In this document: piece by piece, positions 34,550 to 42,275 of the stretch
Numbering within the stretch: position 1 is the first letter of the stretch
Layout: each line of letters begins with the position of its first letter
Origin: Myxococcus virescens
GTDB lineage: Bacteria > Myxococcota > Myxococcia > Myxococcales > Myxococcaceae
Length of the DNA stretch: 64,000 bases
Reading direction: 5' to 3'
Assembly: GCF_900101905.1 (NCBI RefSeq)
Contig: NZ_FNAJ01000006.1
Coordinates: 248,001-312,000 of the forward strand
Position numbers and translations under genes: made by a program
The notes under the pieces: generated by a model
The model's input: only the letters and a program-made list of their open reading frames with translations
Database searches by the model: none
What the model was told of the DNA's origin: nothing

Positions 34550-34990
34550 TTGCCGCGTCAATCCCCCCGCTGGTGTCTCGCCGCCGCCATCGCCGTGCTG
34601 CTCGCCGGAACGGCCGCTTCCTCGCAGTCCTCCTCCAGCATCACCTTCCAGTCGCCGGCGCAGGGCTGGAGCGTGTTCGCGTCCTCCAACCCGCTGCCCT
34701 TCGGCTCCACCGCGGCCATCCACTACAGCGCGGACCGGCTGACGCAGTGTCGGGGCACCATCAACGGCACCACGCCCGGGTGGACGATCACGGGCTACTA
34801 CCAGTTCAACGACGGGCCGGTGCAGCGCTTCTGGGTGGCGGGCTTCTCCTCTACGCCCAACCCGCCCGCGCCGTCCATCCCACTCAACACGCGGGGCACG
34901 CTGGCCATCTGGTTCGAGAACACCAGCCGCTGGGGCTGCCAGACCTGGGATTCGAACTTCGGCAACAACCACGTCTTCACCGTGCAGTGA
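34550..34990 (+). CDS. Secreted DUF6209-like protein
   Basis: 146 aa starting at TTG 34550 (GGAG site); no ATG is available. A signal peptide (WCLAAAIAVLLAGTAASSQ) precedes a compact beta-domain with conserved Cys and aromatic residues (RLTQCRGTINGTTPGWTITG, GYYQFNDGPVQRFWV). This matches the small secreted DUF6209 proteins common in myxobacteria; function unknown. Its end overlaps the convergent nucleotidyltransferase gene by 14 bp. Confidence 0.75.
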   Translation: MPRQSPRWCLAAAIAVLLAGTAASSQSSSSITFQSPAQGWSVFASSNPLPFGSTAAIHYSADRLTQCRGTINGTTPGWTITGYYQFNDGPVQRFWVAGFSSTPNPPAPSIPLNTRGTLAIWFENTSRWGCQTWDSNFGNNHVFTVQ

Positions 34991-35492
34991 CGAGCTCCAC
35001 GCGGCCCAGGGGGCTGTGGCCCTTCGCCAGCAGCCGCCGCGCCGCCAGCACCGACACGCAGTCATCGGTGCTGTGGATGTCTCCGTAGAAGGTGAGCAGC
35101 GTGGCCGGGTCCACCACGCGAATCCCCCCGGCGTCCACGGACGGCACGCGCCGGACGAAGACGTCGAGCAGGACCTTGCCGCCCTCGTCGTGCCGGGCGT
35201 AGCGGTAGAAGTGCGTGGAGGTGGCGTCGAAGCGCGTCCAGATGCGGTGGTAGCCGCGCGCGGTGAGCACGGCGATGAGCTCCGGGAAGCGCGCGGGCTC
35301 CACGAAGAGGTCCACGTCCTTGTGGTCGTGGAAGCGCTTCAGCTCCTCATGGGGCGGGGCCATGAAGTGCCAGGCCCAGCCACCGGACACCGTCACCCAG
35401 GGCGCCAGGGCGCGCACCTCCGCCTCGCAGGCGCGCAGGCGCTCCAGGTTCCAGCGCTCATGCGCCCGCTTCGGATTGCGTGGGTCTCCCAT
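34977..35492 (-). CDS. Nucleotidyltransferase-fold protein
   Basis: 171 aa from ATG 35492 (AAGGA site). The sequence SGGWAWHFM...RFHDHKDVDLFVEP is the GGxAxxxxxG...DxD motif of minimal nucleotidyltransferases of the ANT(2'')/MNT type, with HKDVDLF carrying the metal-binding acids. The C-terminal part (VLAARRLLAKG) is helical. It may modify a small molecule or be an inactive domain. It is the only gene here between two secreted/effector regions. Confidence 0.7.
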   Translation of the reverse strand: MGDPRNPKRAHERWNLERLRACEAEVRALAPWVTVSGGWAWHFMAPPHEELKRFHDHKDVDLFVEPARFPELIAVLTARGYHRIWTRFDATSTHFYRYARHDEGGKVLLDVFVRRVPSVDAGGIRVVDPATLLTFYGDIHSTDDCVSVLAARRLLAKGHSPLGRVELVTAR

Positions 35493-35602
35493 GGCCGTGT
35501 CCTTGTGTGAGGGCACGGCGTGGACGGAAGGTCGAGCACGGGCTGACAGCCGGGCTCCGGCTGTCCGTGTCCCAAAAGGGTGAGGACTGGTAGACATGTT
35601 TC

Positions 35603-36649
35603 ATGGGGCACCCCTCCACCGAGAACCTCACGCCCTTCACCTTCGAGCCGCTGTTCCTCACCGACGAGGCGCTGCGGCCCCTGTTCGTGCCCGTGTTGAA
35701 GGCCACGTTCGACCTGCGGCCTCGGGGCGCGCCGACGCTGTCCGCGGAGCAGACGCCGCTGCTGACCGGAGGTGAGCGCTGGGAAGGCGGCGGGGATGCG
35801 GCCAGCCTCCGCCTGGAGCCCGAGGGCGCCTTCTTCAAGGCCGCCACGGACGTGGTGCTGGTGGGACATGCCCATGCGCCCGCGGCGGGGACTCGCGAGC
35901 TCCTCGCCGAGTTGCATGTCGGGCCGGTGCACAAGCAGGTCCGTGTGCTGGGGGACCGCACGTGGTTCAAGAGCATGGGCGGCATCGGGGTGACGCAGCC
36001 CCTCCCCTTCGAGCGCATCCCCTTGCGCTATGAGCGCGCCTTCGGCGGGAAGGACGGCAGCGCCTTCGAGCCGCGCAACCCGCTGGGCACGGGCTTTCGC
36101 GAGAAGGGCAGCCGCTTCGAGGAGAACCTGCGGCTGCCGAACCTGGAGTTTCCCGCCGAGCCGCTGAGGTCCTGGGGCCAGCGTCCTCCGCCCACGGGCT
36201 TCGGGTTCATCGAACCGCACTGGCAGCCCCGGGCCGGCTACGCGGGTACCTACGATGACGCGTGGAAGAAGTCGCGCAGCCCGTTGCTGCCAAAGGACTT
36301 CGACCGGCGCTTCCTCAACGGCGCGCCGTGGGATCAGCTCGTCCCGGGCTACCTGCGAGGGGGCGAGGCCGTGCTGCTGAAGCACATGGCGCCGGGCGCG
36401 CCGCTGACGTTCAGGTTGCCCGCGCTGCCGTCTCCGGAGGTCCTCGCGCCCAGGGCCCGGGGGCTGGATGACCTGGAAGAAGCGCTGCGGCTGGACACCG
36501 TGGTCCTGGACACGGACGCGATGAAGCTGTTCCTCGTGTGGCGCGGCACCTTCGCGTTGCAGCGCGAGCCCACGGAGCTGCGCTCCATCCAGGTGACGTG
36601 CGAGGGCGCGGAGACGCTGGAGCCGGGGCAACCCGTCGGAACGGACTGA
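35603..36649 (+). CDS. DUF2169-family T6SS adaptor/accessory protein
   Basis: 348 aa, cytoplasmic. It matches DUF2169: N-terminal VPVLKATFDLRPRGAPTLS, DVVLVGHAHAPA, RYERAFGGKD and FGFIEPHWQPRAGYAGTYDD. DUF2169 proteins are encoded with VgrG/PAAR-like spike proteins and effectors and are thought to help load effectors onto the T6SS spike. It opens the effector island and is followed by immunity- and toxin-like genes. The ribosome site is weak. No VgrG or Hcp gene is in the window. Confidence 0.87.
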   Translation: MGHPSTENLTPFTFEPLFLTDEALRPLFVPVLKATFDLRPRGAPTLSAEQTPLLTGGERWEGGGDAASLRLEPEGAFFKAATDVVLVGHAHAPAAGTRELLAELHVGPVHKQVRVLGDRTWFKSMGGIGVTQPLPFERIPLRYERAFGGKDGSAFEPRNPLGTGFREKGSRFEENLRLPNLEFPAEPLRSWGQRPPPTGFGFIEPHWQPRAGYAGTYDDAWKKSRSPLLPKDFDRRFLNGAPWDQLVPGYLRGGEAVLLKHMAPGAPLTFRLPALPSPEVLAPRARGLDDLEEALRLDTVVLDTDAMKLFLVWRGTFALQREPTELRSIQVTCEGAETLEPGQPVGTD

Positions 36650-36653
36650 CGGG

Positions 36654-37439
36654 TTATCGCGCCCGCGCCGTGTCCACGGCCCAGTCACCCGAGTACGTCG
36701 TCGTCATCGGGACGCGGGCCAGGGGCGGGCAGTAGCGGAAGCCGGTGTCCTCGGGTGCGATGCCGGCGCGCTCGGCGAGGCGCAGGAGGGCCAGTCCTTC
36801 GAGCCAGACGAACCGGTGCGGCGCGAAGGACGTCACGGGTGTGGCCAGCGAGCGGGCGCGCTTCTCCGTGACGATGCCGTGGTCCAGGCAGGCGGCGGCG
36901 AAGGCCTCGGCGAAGGCGGCGGCGTCCCTGGACACCAGGGCCCGGGCCATGGCCACCCGGCTGGCGTAGGGCTCCTGGCCCACCTTCTCCAGCGGGACGA
37001 GGATGGACTCCAGCGGAGTGGACGGCGTGCGGGTGAGGTGCTGGAGGGCGGCGGCCCAGAGGAACTCATCCTCGTATTCGGCGCCCTGCTGCCACTGGGT
37101 GGCGGCGCTCGCGGCCACGGCCTCCGCGAGGGAGAAGTGGCCGGCGGCGAGCGCGCCGAGCAGCGGCGTGTTGCGCCGCGCGGGCGGTGGCGGAAGGCCC
37201 CGGTCCGCGAGGAGGCGCTGCACCCGGCGGCCGTTCTCCGCCATCCGGCAGAGGTTGAGGAAGAACCCCTGAGGATGACCATCCACCAGCAGCGTGGCCA
37301 CGGCGATGAGGTGCAGGTCGAGCGTGATGGCGTCCAACCGCGCGAGAATGCTGGAGCGGTCCGCGCCCGGGTCGAACCGGCTCAGCCTTTCTCCCAGGGA
37401 GTCAGCGGCATCTGCACGGAGGGAGATGAGACGGGCCAT
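36654..37439 (-). CDS. Imm49-like immunity-family protein
   Basis: 261 aa, helical throughout. The C-terminal half resembles Imm49: LWAAALQHLTRTP, RFVWLEGLALLRLAERAGI and FRYCPPLARVPM, with an inner AAFAEAFAAACLDHG helix. Imm49 members neutralise toxins of polymorphic toxin systems. The gene lies head-to-head with the AHH nuclease (74 bp apart) and tail-to-tail with DUF2169 (4 bp). No good ribosome site precedes the ATG at 37439. The target toxin is not known; AHH is the nearest. Confidence 0.6.
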   Translation of the reverse strand: MARLISLRADAADSLGERLSRFDPGADRSSILARLDAITLDLHLIAVATLLVDGHPQGFFLNLCRMAENGRRVQRLLADRGLPPPPARRNTPLLGALAAGHFSLAEAVAASAATQWQQGAEYEDEFLWAAALQHLTRTPSTPLESILVPLEKVGQEPYASRVAMARALVSRDAAAFAEAFAAACLDHGIVTEKRARSLATPVTSFAPHRFVWLEGLALLRLAERAGIAPEDTGFRYCPPLARVPMTTTYSGDWAVDTARAR

Positions 37440-37513
37440 GATGGGAGGTGCGGGTGAGCGTAGCCTGGAACGGGGCGTTCAGGCACCATACAACGTGAGA
37501 GGTGGGTACGCGC

Positions 37514-38386
37514 ATGAGCAACCTGAGTGCGAGCGAGATGAACACGGAGCTGGCGCAGCGGCTCCTGTCCATCTTCGAGCGAAGCAGGGACCGGAAGTAC
37601 ACGGCGGCCAAGGCGGCGAAGAAGAAGAAGCCGAAGCCCGCGGCCAGCGCCGCGGATGACGCCGACCACGTGGACGACAGCGCCCCGCCCCGGGGAGTAC
37701 TCGGCAAGGACAGCGACTACGCGCAGAACGGCTCTGACTACATCGCGTCCCTGGACGGGCGTGACGTGTACCGCGTCTTCGACCACTCCTACCTGGATGA
37801 AATCCGGGACCTAGTGAAGCAGACCGCTGAGTTCCCCGGGGGGCCACCGGAGAACTTCAACCCGAGGGCCAAGGACAAGGACAAGAAGCCCGCGCTCCAG
37901 AAGTACCCGTACGCGTGGGAGGCACACCACATCCTCCCGGGCTCGGCGTTCTACTACGAATTGGAGGACGGCCCGGTCTTCACATACCGGCAGCTCCGCC
38001 TCATCCTCCAGTCCGACTACAACCTGAATCACGGTCACAACATCATCATGCTGCCGGACCAGGCTTGGGCCGTGCCTGTCCACGCGCTGCTGCAACATCC
38101 AGGCGACCATCCCAACTACACGCAGCAGGTGATGCGGGACATGAAAACCATCGCCCAAAAGCTTCAGAAGGCGATCGACTCTCAAAAAGAACACAAGGCG
38201 TTGATCGAGGATGTTTTTGACCAGTTGCACAAGCTGGAGAACAAGTACTGGAAGCTCCTCGTTGCACTGAGCCGAGCAGTTGTGGCCTCGGTCACCGCAG
38301 GCAAGGAGTACAAGCACGCCCTTGTGCGCTATGCCCCGAAGGACAAGAAGGCCAAGAGCCGTTATGAGTGGGGCTCTCTCTATTAA
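37514..38386 (+). CDS. AHH-family HNH nuclease toxin
   Basis: 290 aa from ATG 37514 (AGAGG site); an in-frame GTG lies 12 bp earlier. The N-terminal ~60 residues are Lys-rich and then Asp-rich and low in order, with no PAAR, MIX, Rhs or signal sequence. The nuclease region is WEAHHILPGSAFYYEL, with the A-H-H motif, then NHGHNIIMLPDQAWAVPVHA and LLQHPGDHPNYT, the rest of the AHH signature. A helical C-terminus follows. It is probably a DNA or RNA nuclease effector injected by T6SS. It is followed 25 bp later by the first of three Imm11-family genes. Confidence 0.85.
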   Translation: MSNLSASEMNTELAQRLLSIFERSRDRKYTAAKAAKKKKPKPAASAADDADHVDDSAPPRGVLGKDSDYAQNGSDYIASLDGRDVYRVFDHSYLDEIRDLVKQTAEFPGGPPENFNPRAKDKDKKPALQKYPYAWEAHHILPGSAFYYELEDGPVFTYRQLRLILQSDYNLNHGHNIIMLPDQAWAVPVHALLQHPGDHPNYTQQVMRDMKTIAQKLQKAIDSQKEHKALIEDVFDQLHKLENKYWKLLVALSRAVVASVTAGKEYKHALVRYAPKDKKAKSRYEWGSLY

Positions 38387-38411
38387 TTGAACCAGTCATT
38401 CGAGATTTTTC

Positions 38412-38996
38412 GTGAAATATTTTGTATTCAAGGTCATGGCTGAAGAGGCGGGCTACATCGAGAAGCTTCCGAATGGCAGCCCTACTGATTGGAAGTTCCA
38501 CGAAGGCATCAGCCTTGCTAAAGACTTTCCAGCAGGCGGGGAAGTTTCGTTTTCAAAAAACTATCCCGACAATCGAAATCTCTATGATTTTCAACCCAAT
38601 ATCATGAGCAACCTGCTCGTCTCGGGACACGCACGCAAGATCATCGAGTCGCTCGGTGTCACCAATGCCGAATGGCTTCCGGTCACCATCAAGGATCATC
38701 AGGGCAAGGTCGTGGGTCCGGACTATGCATTCCTCAATCTCCTGGGTGCCGAAGACGCCATCGACATGGAACGCTCGGAGTACGAGATGGACTCCCTCGA
38801 GAAAGACCAGATCGGGAATATTGATGCGTTGGCTCTGAACACCAGCGCCATCCGTCCCGACGCAAAGATGTTCCGCTGCACGAAGGAACGCCGTCTCATT
38901 CTCATCCGTGAAGACGTCCACGCTGCTTTCGAGCAAGCGGGCCTGACCGGCTTCAAGGTCTACGAAGCTGAAGGCTGGGACGGACTGGAGCTCTGA
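38412..38996 (+). CDS. Imm11-family immunity protein, copy 1
   Basis: 194 aa starting at GTG 38412 with no strong ribosome site. It begins KYFVFKVMAEEAGYIEKLP and contains the Imm11/DUF1629-type core NAEWLPVTIKDHQGKVVGPD, FLNLLGAEDAIDMERSEYEM and the C-terminal RRLILIREDVHAAFEQAG. Two near-identical-length paralogues follow. It is a cytoplasmic antitoxin candidate for the AHH nuclease or for a toxin elsewhere. Its DNA is lower in GC and poorer in third-position G/C than the rest of the window. Confidence 0.78.
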   Translation: MKYFVFKVMAEEAGYIEKLPNGSPTDWKFHEGISLAKDFPAGGEVSFSKNYPDNRNLYDFQPNIMSNLLVSGHARKIIESLGVTNAEWLPVTIKDHQGKVVGPDYAFLNLLGAEDAIDMERSEYEMDSLEKDQIGNIDALALNTSAIRPDAKMFRCTKERRLILIREDVHAAFEQAGLTGFKVYEAEGWDGLEL

Positions 38997-39002
38997 CCCA
39001 TC

Positions 39003-39359
39003 ATGTTCGAAGCCAATTGCATAGAAGAGCAGCCCTCCGACATCGTCGCTCGAGTTCTGACAGAACAGTCTCCGTGCTTCGTCACCGCACGCGAGGGCGT
39101 CCGGGGGGTGCTGGTACCCCTGGATGAGGTCTACACGGAGGTGATGGAGGCGCATCCGCGCGTCATCAATGCCCGGATGAAGGACCTGGTCCGCCCAGGC
39201 AAGGACATGGCCATGTACTGCGTCCAGGTCAGCCTGTCTGATGAAAAGGACGCCATCCGCTTCCTGGACGAGGAAGGAGAGCCGGTGCTCGCCCTGGTCG
39301 GTGCCATGCGCTTCCTGCGCTGGCTTGAGGAGGACGGAGAGGTCGACGAGGAATCATGA
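39003..39359 (+). CDS. Small cytoplasmic protein inside the immunity array
   Basis: 118 aa, acidic, 6 bp after copy 1, so translationally coupled to it. It has PCFVTAREGVRGVLVPLDEV and a hydrophobic LALVGAMRFLRWLEEDG near the C-terminus. No signal peptide or membrane span and no recognised family. Position suggests an extra immunity gene or a toxin-linked accessory. Confidence 0.6.
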   Translation: MFEANCIEEQPSDIVARVLTEQSPCFVTAREGVRGVLVPLDEVYTEVMEAHPRVINARMKDLVRPGKDMAMYCVQVSLSDEKDAIRFLDEEGEPVLALVGAMRFLRWLEEDGEVDEES

Positions 39360-39411
39360 AGCACCGTCGCCAGCGGCGAGTCCGGCATCTCATTCAGGAT
39401 GGGGTTCGTCC

Positions 39412-39996
39412 GTGAAGTACTTCGTCTTCAAGGTCATGGCGGAAGAAGCTGGATTCATTGATGCCTATCCTCGTGGAAGCCCAGCAGACTGGAAGTTCGA
39501 AAAAGGCATCAGCCTCGCCAAGGATTTTCCAAAGGGTGGCGAGGTTGCCTTTTCCGATAACTACCCGGACGACCGGAACCTCTATGACTTCCAGCCGAAC
39601 TTGATGAGTGACCTGCTCGTCTCGGGACGTGCGCGTCAGTTCATCGAATCGCTCGGCATCACCAACGCCGAATGGCTTCCGGTCGTGGTCAAGGACCACG
39701 AAGGCGCAGTCGTCGGTCCCGACTACGCCTTCCTCAACCTCCTCGGTGCCGAAGACGCCATCGATATGGCCCGCTCGGTCTACGAGATGAATCACATCGC
39801 CAAGGACCAAATCGGGCTTATCGAACAACTGGCCCTCAGTCCCGACAGAATCAGCCCTCATGCCAAGATGTTCCGATGCAGGACGTATCGTCGGCTCATC
39901 CTCGTTCGCGAAGACACCCTCGCGACATTCCAACGCGCGGGGCTGACAGGTTTCAGAACCTACGACGCCGAGGGATGGGACGGCGTGGAACTCTGA
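39412..39996 (+). CDS. Imm11-family immunity protein, copy 2
   Basis: 194 aa from GTG 39412. Ungapped against copies 1 and 3: KYFVFKVMAEEAGFIDAYP, NAEWLPVVVKDHEGAVVGPD, FLNLLGAEDAIDMARSVYEM, KMFRCRTYRRLILVRED. Roughly 70-75% identical to copy 1 by eye. The upstream in-frame codons belong to the 118-aa gene's downstream sequence and lack family likeness, so the GTG is the start. Probably neutralises a related but different toxin variant. Confidence 0.78.
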   Translation: MKYFVFKVMAEEAGFIDAYPRGSPADWKFEKGISLAKDFPKGGEVAFSDNYPDDRNLYDFQPNLMSDLLVSGRARQFIESLGITNAEWLPVVVKDHEGAVVGPDYAFLNLLGAEDAIDMARSVYEMNHIAKDQIGLIEQLALSPDRISPHAKMFRCRTYRRLILVREDTLATFQRAGLTGFRTYDAEGWDGVEL

Positions 39997-40028
39997 GCGC
40001 CTTTCGGGCCCAAGGAGACCGATACACC

Positions 40029-40613
40029 ATGAAATACTTCGTGTTCAAGGTCAGGGCAAAAGAGGCGGGTTTCATTGATGCCTATCCTCGTGGAAGCCCC
40101 ACCGAATGGAAGTTCGCTGAAGGCATCAGTCTCATCCATCAGTTTCCTGTCGGGGGTGAGACTTCCTTCTCCCCAAGCTATCCAGACAACAGGAACCTCT
40201 ATGACTTCCAACCGAACCTGATGAGCGACCTGCTTGTCTCAGGCCGCGCGCGCAAGCTCATCGAATCCCTGGAGGTCACCAACGCGGAATGGCTTCCCGT
40301 CGTGGTCAAGGACCATCAAGGCGCGGTCGTGGGTCCCGATTACGCCTTCCTCAATCTCCAGGGGGCCGAAGACGCCATCGACATGGAGCGGTCGGTCTAC
40401 AGGATGAACGCCATCGCCAAGGACCAGATTGGCCGCGTGAAGAAGCTGGCCCTGAAGTACGACGCCATCTCCCCGCAAGCGAAGCTGTTCCGCTGCACCA
40501 TGGAGCGCCGCCTCATCCTCATCCGAGAGGACGTGCACGCCGCCTTCGTCCAGGCGGGCCTCACCGGCTTCAAGGTCTACGCAGCCGAGGGTTGGAACGG
40601 CCTGGAGCTGTGA
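40029..40613 (+). CDS. Imm11-family immunity protein, copy 3
   Basis: 194 aa from ATG 40029 with a good AAGGAG site. Same core as copies 1 and 2 (NAEWLPVVVKDHQGAVVGPD, RRLILIREDVHAAFVQAG). GC content of this copy is highest of the three. Its last 44 bp overlap the convergent ketosynthase-like gene. Role as for copies 1 and 2. Confidence 0.78.
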   Translation: MKYFVFKVRAKEAGFIDAYPRGSPTEWKFAEGISLIHQFPVGGETSFSPSYPDNRNLYDFQPNLMSDLLVSGRARKLIESLEVTNAEWLPVVVKDHQGAVVGPDYAFLNLQGAEDAIDMERSVYRMNAIAKDQIGRVKKLALKYDAISPQAKLFRCTMERRLILIREDVHAAFVQAGLTGFKVYAAEGWNGLEL

Positions 40614-41691
40614 GGTGAATCACGGCGCGCTCCCCTGCTTCCGCGGAGGAGAGCACCAGCACCGACGACGTGGGCGCGTAACCTCGCGCCAGCCCCCGGA
40701 AGACCATCGCCGTGGCCACCGCTCCCGAGGCCACCCCCGTGTGTCCGAAGCTCTTGGCCGGCATCCACACCGCGCCTTGCTCGAAGCGGGCGTCTGTCTC
40801 CCTGAGCCGGACCTGGAGCATCCCCCACTCAAAGGCGCGCGCGTATTGCCCGTCGTGGTCCGACACCATCAACGGCGCAGACGCGTCCTGTCCCAAGGGC
40901 CCCAAGGCCACGAGGACCTGCCGCGCCAGTTCCTGCCCGTCCGGTGGCTGCTCCCCATCCAGCGGCGCCGCGTCGCGTCCCTGCGCCACCCGCACCACGG
41001 CCATGGAGGACTCCGCGGTTTCCTCGCGCGTGAGCAGCAAGGCCACCGCGGCCTCCCCCGCCATCAACCCCGTGGGCCGACCCGGGGTCTTCAGGCGCTG
41101 CTGCTGGTGCAGCAACGTCAACGTCTCCGGGGAGATGAAGCTGTCCACCGCGCAGAAGAGCGCACGCTCCACCTTGGACGCCCGCAGGTCCTCGCCCGCC
41201 GCGGCCAGCGCCTGGGCGAAGGCCACGTTCCCCGTGGGGAACGCGCGCACCAGCCCCTTCCACGCAGGCCATCCCAGCGCCTGCCACGTCCCCTTCACCA
41301 GCCGGTCCACCAGCCGCGCGATGCGCTCGCGTGCGTCGTCCGGATCTTCCTCGGAGGGGTCCTTCCCCGTCGTGAAACCCCGTGCCTCCGGGTCAGGCAG
41401 CACCAGGTAGAGCCCCACGCCGGGCCCCAGCGCCGCGACGTCCACCCACGTCCCCAGGTCCACCAGCGCTTCCGCCAACAGCGCCACCAGCCGCCCCACG
41501 CCCGAAAACCCCAGCGTGGCTTCTCCCGCCGCGTGCACGGTGACGGGGCTCGGCGCCTCGTCGCCCTTCAGGAAGACCTCGAAGTCCGGCGCCGCCGAGG
41601 GCCAGGACATCCCCGCACGGAACGCCGCCGAGGCAGGCACCAGCCCCCCCAGCGACGACGCCATTCCCATCGCCTGGACCCATCCCAACAT
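40570..41691 (-). CDS. Cys-less beta-ketoacyl-synthase-like protein of T6SS spike locus
   Basis: 373 aa from ATG 41691; a GTG 9 bp upstream lies nearer the AGGAGG. The thiolase fold is visible: VERALFCAVDSFISPETLTL (KS-like VDS...L), GLMAGEAAVALLLTRE and the C-terminal AKSFGHTGVASGAVATAM that keeps the second KS His (GHTG). The active-site Cys region reads AFPTGNVAFAQALAAAG and has no Cys; the single Cys of the protein is in LFCAVDS. It is therefore not a standard condensing enzyme. Related proteins are encoded beside DUF4150/DUF2169 genes. Perhaps a structural or lipid-binding accessory. Confidence 0.72.
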   Translation of the reverse strand: MLGWVQAMGMASSLGGLVPASAAFRAGMSWPSAAPDFEVFLKGDEAPSPVTVHAAGEATLGFSGVGRLVALLAEALVDLGTWVDVAALGPGVGLYLVLPDPEARGFTTGKDPSEEDPDDARERIARLVDRLVKGTWQALGWPAWKGLVRAFPTGNVAFAQALAAAGEDLRASKVERALFCAVDSFISPETLTLLHQQQRLKTPGRPTGLMAGEAAVALLLTREETAESSMAVVRVAQGRDAAPLDGEQPPDGQELARQVLVALGPLGQDASAPLMVSDHDGQYARAFEWGMLQVRLRETDARFEQGAVWMPAKSFGHTGVASGAVATAMVFRGLARGYAPTSSVLVLSSAEAGERAVIHLTAPGRSNPRLRRP

Positions 41692-41810
41692 GCGCGACAC
41701 AGCCTCCTACAACGGAGGGACAGCCTTCCACGGCACGATACAACGGGCCACCACCCTGGCTCGTGCCATGAGACCAGGAGCGATACACTCCCGGGCGAGG
41801 AGCCATCCGC

Positions 41811-42275
41811 ATGAGCGCGACCGTTGGCGTCAACAAGCTGTCCGTCGTCCACAAGGACACCGGAGGGACCACCATCGCCTTCCCGGACGTCTGCAAGACG
41901 CCCAGCCCCGCCGGTCCCGTGCCCATTCCCTACCCCAACGTCGCCATGTCCTCGGACACGGCGAAGGGCACGACGAAAGTCTCAGTGGATGGCAAGCCGG
42001 TGTGCGTCGAGGACTCGAACTTCAGCACCAGCACCGGCGACGAGGCGGGCACCGCGGGCGGTGGCGTCGTCTCCGGCAAGACGAAGGGCAAGGCCGAGTT
42101 CGTCAACTACTCCTTCGACGTGAAGTTCGAGGGCAAGAGCGTGGCGCGGACCTTCGACCTCATGCTCCACAACGACAAGAACACCCCGCCCGCGCCGCTG
42201 CTCCAGGGGCCGGTCATCGCGCTCGGCAAGAGCGACACGAAGGCCCGGTGCCTCGTCTGTGAAAAGGAGCTGTGA
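41811..42275 (+). CDS. DUF4150 PAAR-like T6SS spike-tip protein
   Basis: 154 aa from ATG 41811 (GAGGAG site). DUF4150 signature: DVCKTPSPAGPVPIPYPNVA, then SSDTAKGTTKVSVDGKPVCV, GDEAGTAGGGVVSGKTKGKA and a C-terminal CLVC Cys pair. PAAR-like proteins cap the VgrG spike and carry effectors. Its stop overlaps the GTG of the TIGR02270 gene by 4 bp. With DUF2169, TIGR02270 and the ketosynthase-like gene it forms the spike module. Confidence 0.88.
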   Translation: MSATVGVNKLSVVHKDTGGTTIAFPDVCKTPSPAGPVPIPYPNVAMSSDTAKGTTKVSVDGKPVCVEDSNFSTSTGDEAGTAGGGVVSGKTKGKAEFVNYSFDVKFEGKSVARTFDLMLHNDKNTPPAPLLQGPVIALGKSDTKARCLVCEKEL

